A DNA stretch of 10,049 bases from Deltaproteobacteria bacterium (GCA_013151875.1 JAADHL010000315.1:1-10049); one strand, 5' to 3'. Counted from the stretch's first letter, positions 1 to 7,159 are shown. Numbers and translations: made by a program. The notes: a model not told the origin generated them from the letters alone.

Positions 1-1617
1 GCAGCGCACCTGTTGTTCGACGGTTCCGGCAGATTTGGACGGGATGAACGGACGCTCAGGACCACGACGCTGGGCGCGTTGACGCGGGTTGAACCCAAGA
101 CTCCCGGCCCGCGCCTGGAAGGCGCCGAGCGGGCACTGGCCCTGGTCCTGGCGCTCAGCCTGCACGATCTCATGCAGTGGGGACCGGCGCCGGAGGATGA
201 TGAGGAATCCGACCGTCCGGGTCCGGACGGCCCGACCCCGGACGATAAGGACCGGCGACCCACGTTGTCGGATGAGAGTCTTGTGGACCACTGCTTTCGG
301 ACCGGCCATCCCTGGCACATCATGCCCAGCCGGTTCTTCAACAGTTGGGGGGACAAGGACCTGTTCATCCTGTACTCGCTGTTCGGAGAGCAGTCACCGA
401 TAGTATTTCACGGAAATCGTGAGTGCCAGATAACGAAAGGGCAATTGACGCCTCGCTTTGGACACGGACCGTCGCCTTACTCGAACCGAGCCGGGGTCCG
501 GGATTTCTTGATTCGCAAGATGCGGTTGACCGACACCGATGACGCGACCACGGTTTTCGGCGGCACCGAACGCCTCGAGAACGTGGTCGGGGATACATTG
601 AAGGAGCATCCCGACGAGGAGGTCCGGATACTGTCCGGGTGCGATGCGCATGTGGTCGGAGACGATGTCATCGGCACCTGCCGGATCATGAAGCGGCAGG
701 GGTGTCGGGTCACGTGCCTCAAACCCCCCATGCCCCGTTTCAGCGACAGCCTTGGCCGCAACTGGTGGGAGGTGTTCCTGGAGGCCGGGGACCGAACCGT
801 GGAACCTTTACCCGACACCGTGAATCTGGTCGGTTTCGACTGGCCCGGAAGTCGGGTGTCGGTCGAACTGGAAGACCTGCTGGCCCGCGTCGGCGTAAGG
901 GTGGCGGCCTCATTTCTGCCTGGATGCGTTCCCGGTCTCGCGGAACAGGCGACCCGCGCCAGGGTGACGATTGCGTCCCCCTGGACCCCGGTTCAGCAGG
1001 TCATTGTTCCGGTCCTGCGCGATAAAGGCTTCGAGGTTCTTTCGCCGCCGGCTCCATACGGCGAGGCCGGAACCCGCGCGTGGGTTGACGCCGTGGTCGA
1101 TGCGTTGGGCCTGCCGCGGCCCAGTGACGATGACTGGGCGCGTTGGCGTGAAGAAATTGCCGGTGACATCGAACGGTTGCGGCGCGAGGCGTCGGGAATC
1201 ACCGCCGGTCTGATAGCCGACAGGGGCACCGTTGCCGAGTTGCGCTCTCCATCGTTTTTCTTCGGGTTTGATCCGGGACTCGTGCTGGCCGACCTTGGGC
1301 TGAACGTCGTATTGGCCGGGCACAACGCGGCCGGAGGCGCCATGAAAGGCGACCACGAAGATCGCATCAGCCAGGTCGAATACGATCCGGAAACCGACCC
1401 CATGCCCTTGATCCGGGAACACGGCATGGACCTCGTATGGTGCGACCTGGATGACACGACACACGTAAAGCGTGAAGGGGCGTCGCCGATCTCGATACGC
1501 GACTTTCAGCCCGGCCTTGCCGGCGCCGCTCGAACGCTCGGCCGGCTGCTGTCACGGGCCCGTATTCGGTTGTACGGCCGTCAATGGTGGTCCCAGGAGG
1601 GGGAAGATGACGGATAG
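1..1617 (+). CDS. Nitrogenase component 1-type oxidoreductase, D-like (NifD/BchN-like) subunit, 5'-partial
   Basis: The frame is open from base 1 with no convincing start (the first candidate is a TTG at 13 without a visible Shine-Dalgarno), so the gene probably begins before the window. From the TTG, about residues 60-85 form an Asp/Pro-rich, probably disordered linker, and the catalytic fold follows. Superfamily marks are HGNREC (133-138), VFGGTERLENV (181-191), SGCDAHVVGDD (208-218, the Cys-to-GDD motif of this family), and a second Rossmann-like domain with VNLVGFDWPG and a GEAGTRAWVD segment (compare the family's G-x-x-x-T-x-x-W). Cys94, Cys138 and Cys210 (codons at 292, 424 and 640) sit where NifD and BchN place their cluster ligands. 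Family members form heterotetramers that receive electrons from a NifH/BchL-type ATPase and reduce N2, tetrapyrroles or thioethers. The substrate here cannot be told. The end overlaps the K-like gene by 11 bases, so the two are co-translated. Family membership is fairly sure; specific function is unknown. Confidence 0.82.
   Translation, partial: AAHLLFDGSGRFGRDERTLRTTTLGALTRVEPKTPGPRLEGAERALALVLALSLHDLMQWGPAPEDDEESDRPGPDGPTPDDKDRRPTLSDESLVDHCFRTGHPWHIMPSRFFNSWGDKDLFILYSLFGEQSPIVFHGNRECQITKGQLTPRFGHGPSPYSNRAGVRDFLIRKMRLTDTDDATTVFGGTERLENVVGDTLKEHPDEEVRILSGCDAHVVGDDVIGTCRIMKRQGCRVTCLKPPMPRFSDSLGRNWWEVFLEAGDRTVEPLPDTVNLVGFDWPGSRVSVELEDLLARVGVRVAASFLPGCVPGLAEQATRARVTIASPWTPVQQVIVPVLRDKGFEVLSPPAPYGEAGTRAWVDAVVDALGLPRPSDDDWARWREEIAGDIERLRREASGITAGLIADRGTVAELRSPSFFFGFDPGLVLADLGLNVVLAGHNAAGGAMKGDHEDRISQVEYDPETDPMPLIREHGMDLVWCDLDDTTHVKREGASPISIRDFQPGLAGAARTLGRLLSRARIRLYGRQWWSQEGEDDG
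1595..1603 (+). promoter_or_regulatory. Shine-Dalgarno site that fixes the K-like start
   Basis: AGGAGGGGG lies 3 bases before the ATG at 1607 and inside the end of the D-like gene. The same frame is open from an ATG at 1472, but that extension reads through D-like coding sequence and has no such site, so 1607 is the chosen start. Confidence 0.75.
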
Positions 1618-2917
1618 CCCGCATGACTGGTCCATCCGTCTGGGGCCGACGTTCGTGGACGGAGTCCTGTTGACCGCGGCCGCCATACCGGACGCTGCGC
1701 TGATTTATTGCGGCAGCACCTGCATTCAGGAGCATGCCCGGGACTCGTACCGAATACATGACTGGGGTCAGACCCTGATACGAAGCGGCCCTGGTACGCG
1801 TCTGATGACGACGTTCACCGACTATACGCTGGCGCCGATGGGCCTCGCCTCGGTCATTCGCGAAAACGTCGATAGATTGCTGGAGGCGTGGCGCCCCGGC
1901 CTGATAGTGCTGGCCGAGCTGTCTCGGATCACCATCGCTGGGGACGACCTCAAGTCTTCCGCGGCGGAACTGGCCGAATCCACGGGAATCCCGACCGTAG
2001 CGGCGTCCAGCCGCTATCTGGTCCGGGACCAGGATACGGCGTTCAGGGGTTTGCTGTCCGCGATTGCCGGCCGGCTTCCGGACACAGCCTTTGCCCGGGG
2101 GCTGATCCCCGAAAGCGCGGCGGTCATAGGCTATTTTCATGAACGAAACGAGGGCGATCAGGAAGGAAACACGGCCGAACTGGAGGGAATGCTTCAGGAC
2201 CTGGGCCTGACGCCCGTCGCGACATGGCTGTCCTCAACGCCGATGGCCAGGTTGGCCGAGGCTGCCCGCGCGTCGCTGCTGGTAGCCTTGCCCCAGGGCG
2301 TCGAGGCCGCTCGCGTGTTGGCCGAACGTTCCGGCGCCACGGTGGTTGAAACGGACCTTCCGGTCGGTATTGAGGGCACGCGCGAATGGCTTGATACGGT
2401 CGCCCGGGCGGCTGGAGCGTCCCATCGAGTCGCCGACGTGGAAAAGCGGCGTCTGCCCGTGGTGGTCCGTCGCGTGGACTGGGCCGTCTCGCAAATGCTG
2501 GCGGGACGACGCGTGGTGCTGGCAGCCTCCCCGGACTGGTTGGGCCCCCTTTCGAGAATGTTGGTCGAGGACCTGGGTATCGATGTTTCGAGCGCTCTGC
2601 GGCGCAGCCGTCTGGCCGAAGGCCAAAAGGAAGGCGCGCAATCCAGCACGGATCCGCTGCGGCTTCACGACCCCAGCGTGCGGACGCTGAACGCACGCAT
2701 CAACGCCGAGCGCGCCGGGCGTGGCGTTGACGCGATCATAGGCAGCTCCTGGGAGCGGATCGCGCTGCAAGGGGATTGTTCAGGGATTCCGTTCGTTGAA
2801 TTCGGTTTTCCTTCGTTCAGGACGCATAATCTGCTGCCTGTGCCCTCACTTGGTTTTACGGGGGTAATGACCTGGGCCGAGAGGCTGGCTGCGGCGATCG
2901 GCTCGCTGGATGATTAA
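1607..2917 (+). CDS. Nitrogenase component 1-type oxidoreductase, K-like (NifK/BchB-like) subunit
   Basis: This 436-residue protein is the likely partner of the upstream D-like subunit, whose end it overlaps by 11 bases. Visible superfamily features are an N-terminal substrate/cluster domain (IYCGSTC at 33-39, AGDDL at 111-115), a second domain beginning at AVIGYFHE with a VGIEGTREWLD segment, and a C-terminal part with GIPFVEFGFPSF followed by PSLGFTGVMTWAERL, which matches the conserved end of NifK-type chains. Only Cys35 and Cys39 occur near the cluster site. The first family Cys (C-x-P-x-G) is absent, and Ser106 stands where NifK has the Cys six residues before the Gly of GDD. A classical P-cluster is therefore unlikely; a [4Fe-4S] cluster held mainly by the D-like chain, as in DPOR (BchN/BchB), is a better guess. 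The stop codon overlaps the converging peptidase gene by 4 bases. Family assignment is firm; the substrate is unknown. Confidence 0.82.
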   Translation: MTDSPHDWSIRLGPTFVDGVLLTAAAIPDAALIYCGSTCIQEHARDSYRIHDWGQTLIRSGPGTRLMTTFTDYTLAPMGLASVIRENVDRLLEAWRPGLIVLAELSRITIAGDDLKSSAAELAESTGIPTVAASSRYLVRDQDTAFRGLLSAIAGRLPDTAFARGLIPESAAVIGYFHERNEGDQEGNTAELEGMLQDLGLTPVATWLSSTPMARLAEAARASLLVALPQGVEAARVLAERSGATVVETDLPVGIEGTREWLDTVARAAGASHRVADVEKRRLPVVVRRVDWAVSQMLAGRRVVLAASPDWLGPLSRMLVEDLGIDVSSALRRSRLAEGQKEGAQSSTDPLRLHDPSVRTLNARINAERAGRGVDAIIGSSWERIALQGDCSGIPFVEFGFPSFRTHNLLPVPSLGFTGVMTWAERLAAAIGSLDD

Positions 2918-4197
2918 GGAACGGAATTACGTCGGACCTGGCGTTTTTTTCGGGCCAGCCTCCTTCTGATAACGGCGCGCACCAGCTTTTCGGTGAAGTC
3001 GATGGAGTAGATTATCTTGTCCGTTTCAAGATTCTCAGGGCTGTCGCTGGGCTGGTGATAATGACGCGGGGCGCCGATTTCGGGGTCGACGCACGCAAGG
3101 CATACCCCCTGCCAGCCTCTGGCCAGGAACGCCGCGACGTCCGAGCCCCCCACGGGCACCTCGAAACCCGTGACCTCCGCGAACCTGGGTTCGGAGGCGG
3201 CCACCTTCCTGACGGTTTCCCCCAGCCATGCGGGCACCGGCGTCTTCACCACCTCGCCCTCGATCTCCAGGAACCTGAGGTCGCCGTTGCAGATCCCGTC
3301 CAGACCTATGATCACGGTTCTGTCCTTATCCCACACTCCTTCCATATCCCGTGCCAGCGCGTCCGCTCCGCCGAGGCTGGCCTCCTCGCACCCGGTCACG
3401 GCCAGCACGATCTCGACGTCCCTGCGTTTTCGTTTCGCCAGGCGTCGGGCCAGAAGAGGCAGGGCCGCCACGCCGCTGAGGTCGTCCATGGCGCCTGGCA
3501 CGATCTCGTTGCGTATCAGGACCTGGAGATTCAGGGCAAAGGCGAGTGCGGACGGGATGGTCAGCAGGGTCTCGATCGGGCGCAGCGGCAGGGTCAGGAT
3601 CGGTCCGAAAACGGCGCGCAGCAGGTCGAAACCCGCCAGGCTCGCCTGCGTGCGGGTGGCCATGGCCAGTGAGCGTTTCGTGAAACTCAAAAAGGCCGGC
3701 GGCTCCCTGGTGAAGCGATTCAGTACTTTCGGGTCGAACAATAAACCGGTGAAAGCGGCGTCGATGTGAGCCGCCAGCACGATACGCAAGGCAGGTTCGC
3801 CTTCGGCGGGAAGTACGGCCAGGAGGTTCTGCGACGGCTTGAATTCAAAGAGCCTGCGTAGGTAGTAGCCACGGCGGGTGGAGTCGGCCCAATAGGAAGC
3901 TGACGGGCCCAGGTGCAGGGCGAAGCCGGCCATCGGCGCCACTCCGGATACCATGGTGCCGAGGACCCCCAGACCGAAGTGCAGGGCCAGGTTCTTGTAC
4001 AGGTTGTCGTTGAAGCGGAAGTGGTGGAACCTCGTGTCCAGGCCCAGTTTGTCGAATTCGCCCCTCATGATCAGGTGGCCGCGCAGTTCGTCCTCGCTGG
4101 TGGGCTGGCGCCTGGGGCATTCCCTTACGATCCGCGAGACGAGGCCGTCGACATAATCCGCCTCCTGCCCGCGCGTAAGGGCCTTTGCAACGACCAT
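2914..4197 (-). CDS. M28 family zinc metallopeptidase (aminopeptidase-like) with hydrophobic segments
   Basis: This 427-residue protein carries the M28 di-zinc signature in the right order: AAHID (His144, Asp146), PGAMDDLSG (Asp238 as bridging ligand; the usual Asn after it is Asp), GCEEASLGG (Glu271 as catalytic base, Glu272 as ligand), LDG (Asp300) and GGSD followed by HYHQPSD (His379/His381 region). M28 enzymes remove N-terminal amino acids or cleave other amide bonds. Two stretches rich in hydrophobic residues, about 68-98 and 190-228, are inserted around the catalytic core, and there is no clear signal peptide, so membrane association is possible. The C-terminus is very basic (RRRLARKKRQVRR). 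The start lies 3 bases after the aminotransferase stop with only a weak Shine-Dalgarno, which suggests translational coupling. It is the last gene of the operon. A peptidase in a small-molecule operon may deacylate or hydrolyse an amide intermediate; that is inference. Confidence 0.85.
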   Translation of the reverse strand: MVVAKALTRGQEADYVDGLVSRIVRECPRRQPTSEDELRGHLIMRGEFDKLGLDTRFHHFRFNDNLYKNLALHFGLGVLGTMVSGVAPMAGFALHLGPSASYWADSTRRGYYLRRLFEFKPSQNLLAVLPAEGEPALRIVLAAHIDAAFTGLLFDPKVLNRFTREPPAFLSFTKRSLAMATRTQASLAGFDLLRAVFGPILTLPLRPIETLLTIPSALAFALNLQVLIRNEIVPGAMDDLSGVAALPLLARRLAKRKRRDVEIVLAVTGCEEASLGGADALARDMEGVWDKDRTVIIGLDGICNGDLRFLEIEGEVVKTPVPAWLGETVRKVAASEPRFAEVTGFEVPVGGSDVAAFLARGWQGVCLACVDPEIGAPRHYHQPSDSPENLETDKIIYSIDFTEKLVRAVIRRRLARKKRQVRRNSVP

Positions 4198-4200
4198 ATG

Positions 4201-5439
4201 TTAATCCCCGAATTGTTTTTTCACGATGGAGAAGCACTTGTCGGCGACCTCCAGGGTCTGCCTGATGTCCGACTCCTCGTGCGCCGCCATCATGAACCAA
4301 TTGTGGTGGGGATGCAGAATCACGCCCCGTCTGGCCGCCTCGCCGGAAAAGAGCTGGCTGCGGCGGAAGTTGGTCTCGGCCGCGAACGTCATGAAGGGCA
4401 GTGTGGGAGGCCCGGTGACGTTCACCTCGATGCCGTTGGCCTTGGCCCTTTCCCTGAGGCCCTCCTGAAGCATGGTCCCCATCCGCATCATCTTGTCGAT
4501 GGCCTTCGTTTTTTCCAGTTCGTCCAGGCAGGCCATCGACGCGGCAATCTCGACGGCGTTGGTATAGTAGGTGCCGGTAAAGAACACCCGCGATGCGGCG
4601 TTCTTGTACTCTCGGTTGCCGCAGGCCGCGGACACGCAGTAACCGTTGGCCATGCCCTTGCAGAAGCAGATCAGGTCCGGCTTGTACCCGAAGTACTCGT
4701 TGGATCCCCTCATGTCCAGGCGGAACCCGGCGCGCACGTCGTCGATGATGAACACTATCCCGTGCTCGTCGCAGATGCGCCGTACCTCCTCCATGAACCC
4801 TGGGGCGGGCATCTCCTGGTCACCGAAGGCTGGGTGATGATACGGCGTCAGGATGATCGTGGCGACATCCCCTTCGTGTTTTTTTACCAGATCCTCCAGT
4901 TCCGTCGCGTCGTTGAACGTGAATTGGTGCACGTGCTCGTAGTCGGCCTCTATCAGGCCACCGATTCCATGCCGACACCATGCCTGGGAACCGTGGTAGG
5001 CGCCCCTGGCCATGATGATCTTGTTGCGCTGGGTATGCTCGCGGGCCACCTGCACCGCATAGGCGGTCACGTCCGAACCATTGCGGCCGATCGCCACCCA
5101 GTCCGCAACGGGAATCATGGCGACCAGTTTCTCGGCGAGCTCCACCGATCTGGGAGTCGGGTGATTGAAGGCCGAGCCCTGTTTTTGCTGTTTGCGGGCC
5201 GCCTCGTCCACCGCAGGGTGGTTGTGGCCCAGGATGATGGGGCCGTAACCGCATAGAAAATCGATGTATTCGTTGCCGTCCACGTCCCAGTAACGGCAGC
5301 CTTCGCCCCTTTCCGCAAAATAGGGAAATGTCCCCGGCACCGCGAACGCGGGATTCTTGTTGCCCGAGATGCCGCTGGGGATCACGGCCGTGGCCCGCTG
5401 GAACATCTGGTTCGATTTCGTGAACTTGTAAAGGCTCAT
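4201..5439 (-). CDS. Class III PLP-dependent aminotransferase, glutamate-1-semialdehyde aminomutase-like
   Basis: This 412-residue fold-type I PLP enzyme has an early GNEYIDFLCGYGPIILGHNHP block (55-75), NGSDVTAYAVQVAR (120-133), the GAYHG loop (146-150), the cofactor-binding acidic motif IIDDVRAGFR (Asp233 is expected to pair with the pyridine nitrogen), and a Schiff-base lysine at Lys261 in FCKGMANGY. Layout and motifs match the glutamate-1-semialdehyde 2,1-aminomutase branch, but several motifs deviate: GSD where GSE is usual and DDV where DEV is usual. The neighbours are sugar and lipid-binding genes rather than heme genes. It is therefore probably not the housekeeping HemL but a relative that aminates, or moves an amino group on, another aldehyde or ketone. 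The ATG at 5439 is chosen because GAGGAGG (5446-5452) sits 6 bases upstream; an in-frame GTG at 5454 overlaps that site. The gene is 22 bases from the SCP2-like gene before it and 3 from the peptidase after it. Confidence 0.88.
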   Translation of the reverse strand: MSLYKFTKSNQMFQRATAVIPSGISGNKNPAFAVPGTFPYFAERGEGCRYWDVDGNEYIDFLCGYGPIILGHNHPAVDEAARKQQKQGSAFNHPTPRSVELAEKLVAMIPVADWVAIGRNGSDVTAYAVQVAREHTQRNKIIMARGAYHGSQAWCRHGIGGLIEADYEHVHQFTFNDATELEDLVKKHEGDVATIILTPYHHPAFGDQEMPAPGFMEEVRRICDEHGIVFIIDDVRAGFRLDMRGSNEYFGYKPDLICFCKGMANGYCVSAACGNREYKNAASRVFFTGTYYTNAVEIAASMACLDELEKTKAIDKMMRMGTMLQEGLRERAKANGIEVNVTGPPTLPFMTFAAETNFRRSQLFSGEAARRGVILHPHHNWFMMAAHEESDIRQTLEVADKCFSIVKKQFGD

Positions 5440-5461
5440 GGCTCGCCTCCTCACAACCTGA

Positions 5462-6265
5462 TCACTTGAGATAAAGGCCTACCCGATCAAACAGGCCGTT
5501 GAACTCGTCAGCCACGGCCAGGTCGCCGCTGGCCTTAATGTCGCCGGACCCGTTGGCCGCGAACGTGTCCACCTCGCCGGCTATCAGACCGACGGCCAGG
5601 TCCACGTCGCGGATCTCTATCGAGGTAGTCGGGTCGGGTACCGTGCCGCTGAAGGCACGAATGGTCCCTTGGCTTATGCTGACGTAAGCGTTAGGTCCGT
5701 CCGGCAGCACGCTGTACTGGATCGTCGCGTCGTGCAGCACGTCCACCAGGCGTTGGGCCTTGGGGTCCAGGTCGGCTACGACTCCGGACGCGGCAAGGCC
5801 AACCATCAGGGACATCTCGACGTGTTTGGCCCTGAAGGCCGGGTCCTCCATGGCCTCGGAGGAGGGCTTGAGGTACTCGGTCATGATCTCGGTCAGTCGC
5901 GTGAACTTTTTCAGTTGCCCTATTCTGGTCAGGCCCTTGAATGGAATCGGGGTCACGTTCTCACCCGCGAACATGCGGTTCAGCAGGTTGCAGGAAGGGA
6001 AAAACAGTCCCACGTTCGCGCCCCCCGTGCGCGATGAATGGACCGCGCCGTCCCTGAAGGTCAGCACGACGCGCCCACCTCCCCGAACCGTGAACTCCAG
6101 CCTCATGTCCAGTTCGCGGGCCAGGGACGCGGCCTCCTCGTCGAAGCGGACCAGCTCCTCGAGCCGCGGCAGCACCGCGTACAGATGCATGTCGGCCAGG
6201 ATCCGATCATTCAGGGAAGGGGGTTTCAGAAGTTTTCCTGCGGTATCAAGCATTCCGGCGATCAT
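5462..6265 (-). CDS. SCP2-like (sterol carrier protein type) two-domain protein A
   Basis: This 267-residue soluble protein has no signal peptide and no obvious catalytic motif. It appears to hold two SCP2-like domains. The first (about 35-130) has a basic, glycine-rich strand pair (RGGGRVVLTFRDGAV), then SCNLLNRMFAGE and an IPFKGLTRIGQLKKF helix. The second (about 168-265) has PNAYVSISQGTIRAFSG, TTSIEIRDVDLAVGLIAGEVD and a closing SGDIKASGDL segment, which is the typical strand-helix-strand ending with a GdI/l..sG turn. SCP2 domains bind lipids or acyl chains in a hydrophobic tunnel, and in some proteins they serve as accessory domains. The next gene upstream encodes a paralog with the same layout. 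ATG 6265 is preferred over the in-frame GTG at 6274 because the latter lies inside the Shine-Dalgarno GAGGTG (6272-6277), which is 6 bases before the ATG. Assignment rests on pattern resemblance and is moderate; the ligand is unknown. Confidence 0.65.
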   Translation of the reverse strand: MIAGMLDTAGKLLKPPSLNDRILADMHLYAVLPRLEELVRFDEEAASLARELDMRLEFTVRGGGRVVLTFRDGAVHSSRTGGANVGLFFPSCNLLNRMFAGENVTPIPFKGLTRIGQLKKFTRLTEIMTEYLKPSSEAMEDPAFRAKHVEMSLMVGLAASGVVADLDPKAQRLVDVLHDATIQYSVLPDGPNAYVSISQGTIRAFSGTVPDPTTSIEIRDVDLAVGLIAGEVDTFAANGSGDIKASGDLAVADEFNGLFDRVGLYLK

Positions 6266-6271
6266 CCCGCT

Positions 6272-6277
6272 CACCTC
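6272..6277 (-). promoter_or_regulatory. Shine-Dalgarno site that decides the start of SCP2-like protein A
   Basis: On the minus strand GAGGTG stands 6 bases before ATG 6265. The alternative GTG start at 6274 is part of this site itself, so it is unlikely to be used. Confidence 0.6.
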
Positions 6278-6315
6278 GGTCGATGAAAGATGTCAGGCCA
6301 TGGGGCCGGTCGGCG

Positions 6316-7092
6316 TCAGTCCCCGGTGGTCAGCGTCTCGATACGCTGCATCAGGATGCCTATCTCCTTGCCGCCCTCCATGGCGCCCTCCATGCGCAGT
6401 TTATTGTATCTGACCGCGTCCACGGTGCTGACCTTCTGGGTCAGGACGTCGAAGGCCGCGTCGTTGTCCGGGAAGATCATGTGAACGAACGGTCGCCTGC
6501 GGGTGTACGTCCCGCGTCCTGCCTTGGTCTTGCCTGCCTTCATCCGGAGGTAGGCGGCGGGTCCGCCGTTTTCCACTGTCCACTGAAAGACCCGGTCCGG
6601 ACTCTTTGCCACCATCTTGACCATGGCTTCGTCGCCCCCCTTGTTGAGCTGGCTCAGGGCATTAGTGACCATGTACAGCAGCATCCGTACCTTCAGGGCC
6701 TTTTCTTCCGGCTTTTCAGGGATGACGTCGGGCATCAGCATCTTGAGCTTCAGCAGGAAAGGCAACAGCCTGACCAGACTCGGAAGGCCGGTGATGCCCG
6801 AGATGGCCGGCGCCTTCAGCTCACCCGCGAAGAAAGCATTCAGGTCGGCCAGTGTGGAAAACGTCAGGGTTATTGAGGGGGCATCGTGGCGTCCCTGTTT
6901 GACGTCGATGGTCCCGTCGCCCATTTCGACAAAGGCGGCCTGCTCGCTGTCCTTTGCAGCGAACTGGACCACGCCGTCCGCCTTGAAAAGAAAGCGTCGG
7001 TACATTGGCCGCTGATCGGCCACCACCTTGACCAGGGGCAGCGCCGACCTCAGAAACACCCTCGCCCGAAGCTCTTCGTTTTTATCCGCCAT
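6316..7092 (-). CDS. SCP2-like (sterol carrier protein type) two-domain protein B
   Basis: This 258-residue protein resembles its downstream neighbour in layout. An N-terminal helix is followed by a first domain of FLFKADGVVQF, APSITLTFSTLADLNAFFAGE and ISGITGLPSLVRLLPFL. A second domain (about 140-255) has DRVFQWTVENGGPAAYLRM, a basic loop (GRGTYTRRR), PFVHMIFPDNDAAFDVLTQKVSTVDA and KLRMEGAMEGG. The pattern 'strand with F at its end, helix, FAGE, P-x-x-x-G-x-T/L, Leu-rich helix' is shared by A and B, so they look like paralogs that may form a heterodimer. There is no signal peptide. ATG 7092 is chosen because AGAGGT (7101-7106) lies 8 bases upstream; the frame stays open to 7158, but that extension runs through the palindrome after the transketolase gene. 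Lipid or acyl binding is inferred from the fold resemblance only; no enzyme motif was seen. Confidence 0.62.
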   Translation of the reverse strand: MADKNEELRARVFLRSALPLVKVVADQRPMYRRFLFKADGVVQFAAKDSEQAAFVEMGDGTIDVKQGRHDAPSITLTFSTLADLNAFFAGELKAPAISGITGLPSLVRLLPFLLKLKMLMPDVIPEKPEEKALKVRMLLYMVTNALSQLNKGGDEAMVKMVAKSPDRVFQWTVENGGPAAYLRMKAGKTKAGRGTYTRRRPFVHMIFPDNDAAFDVLTQKVSTVDAVRYNKLRMEGAMEGGKEIGILMQRIETLTTGD

Positions 7093-7125
7093 CGTTGGAC
7101 ACCTCTGGTCGCCACTCTTCAGTTC

Positions 7126-7156
7126 AAAAAAAGAGGAAAATACGGGGTCAGACCCC
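7126..7156 (-). repeat. GGGGTC/GACCCC palindrome followed by a T-rich run (REP-like or weak terminator/attenuator)
   Basis: The perfect inverted repeat GGGGTC-A-GACCCC (7144-7156) starts 3 bases beyond the transketolase C-half stop codon. On the transcribed (minus) strand it is followed by GTATTTTCCTC and seven T residues (7132-7126). The one-base centre and the 11-base gap to the T run make it a poor classical terminator. From memory, GGGGTCAGACCCC-type palindromes flanked by AAAATAC recur between genes in many GC-rich Proteobacteria and are linked to REP/RAYT elements; I cannot verify that here. Its place inside the operon would allow a role in mRNA processing or in setting relative expression. 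Confidence 0.5.
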
Positions 7157-7159
7157 ATT

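Noticed and set aside
1472..1606. A longer N-terminus for the K-like protein starting at 1472
   Set aside because: The extension lies in D-like coding sequence, is Arg-rich without family resemblance, and the strong Shine-Dalgarno at 1595-1603 points to ATG 1607.
1367..2140. A 257-codon minus-strand open frame across the D-like/K-like junction
   Set aside because: It is antisense to both nitrogenase-like genes, its translation is rich in Arg and Gly, and it has no family pattern.
1..2917. Calling the D/K pair true nitrogenase (nifDK)
   Set aside because: The K-like chain lacks two of three P-cluster cysteines, the proteins are diverged, and no nif genes are nearby.
2937..2957. CTGGC-loop-GCCAG hairpin as a terminator after the K-like gene
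   Set aside because: The stem is only 5 base pairs, the T run sits in the loop rather than after the stem, and it lies inside the peptidase coding region.
3913..5256. A 447-codon plus-strand open frame opposite the peptidase and aminotransferase genes
   Set aside because: It is antisense to two genes with complete catalytic motifs, crosses their junction, and its translation shows no recognisable domain; long antisense frames are common at this GC content.
4201..5439. Calling the aminotransferase HemL outright
   Set aside because: The fold and lysine fit, but altered motifs and the transketolase/SCP2 setting do not support a heme role; no gene symbol is given.
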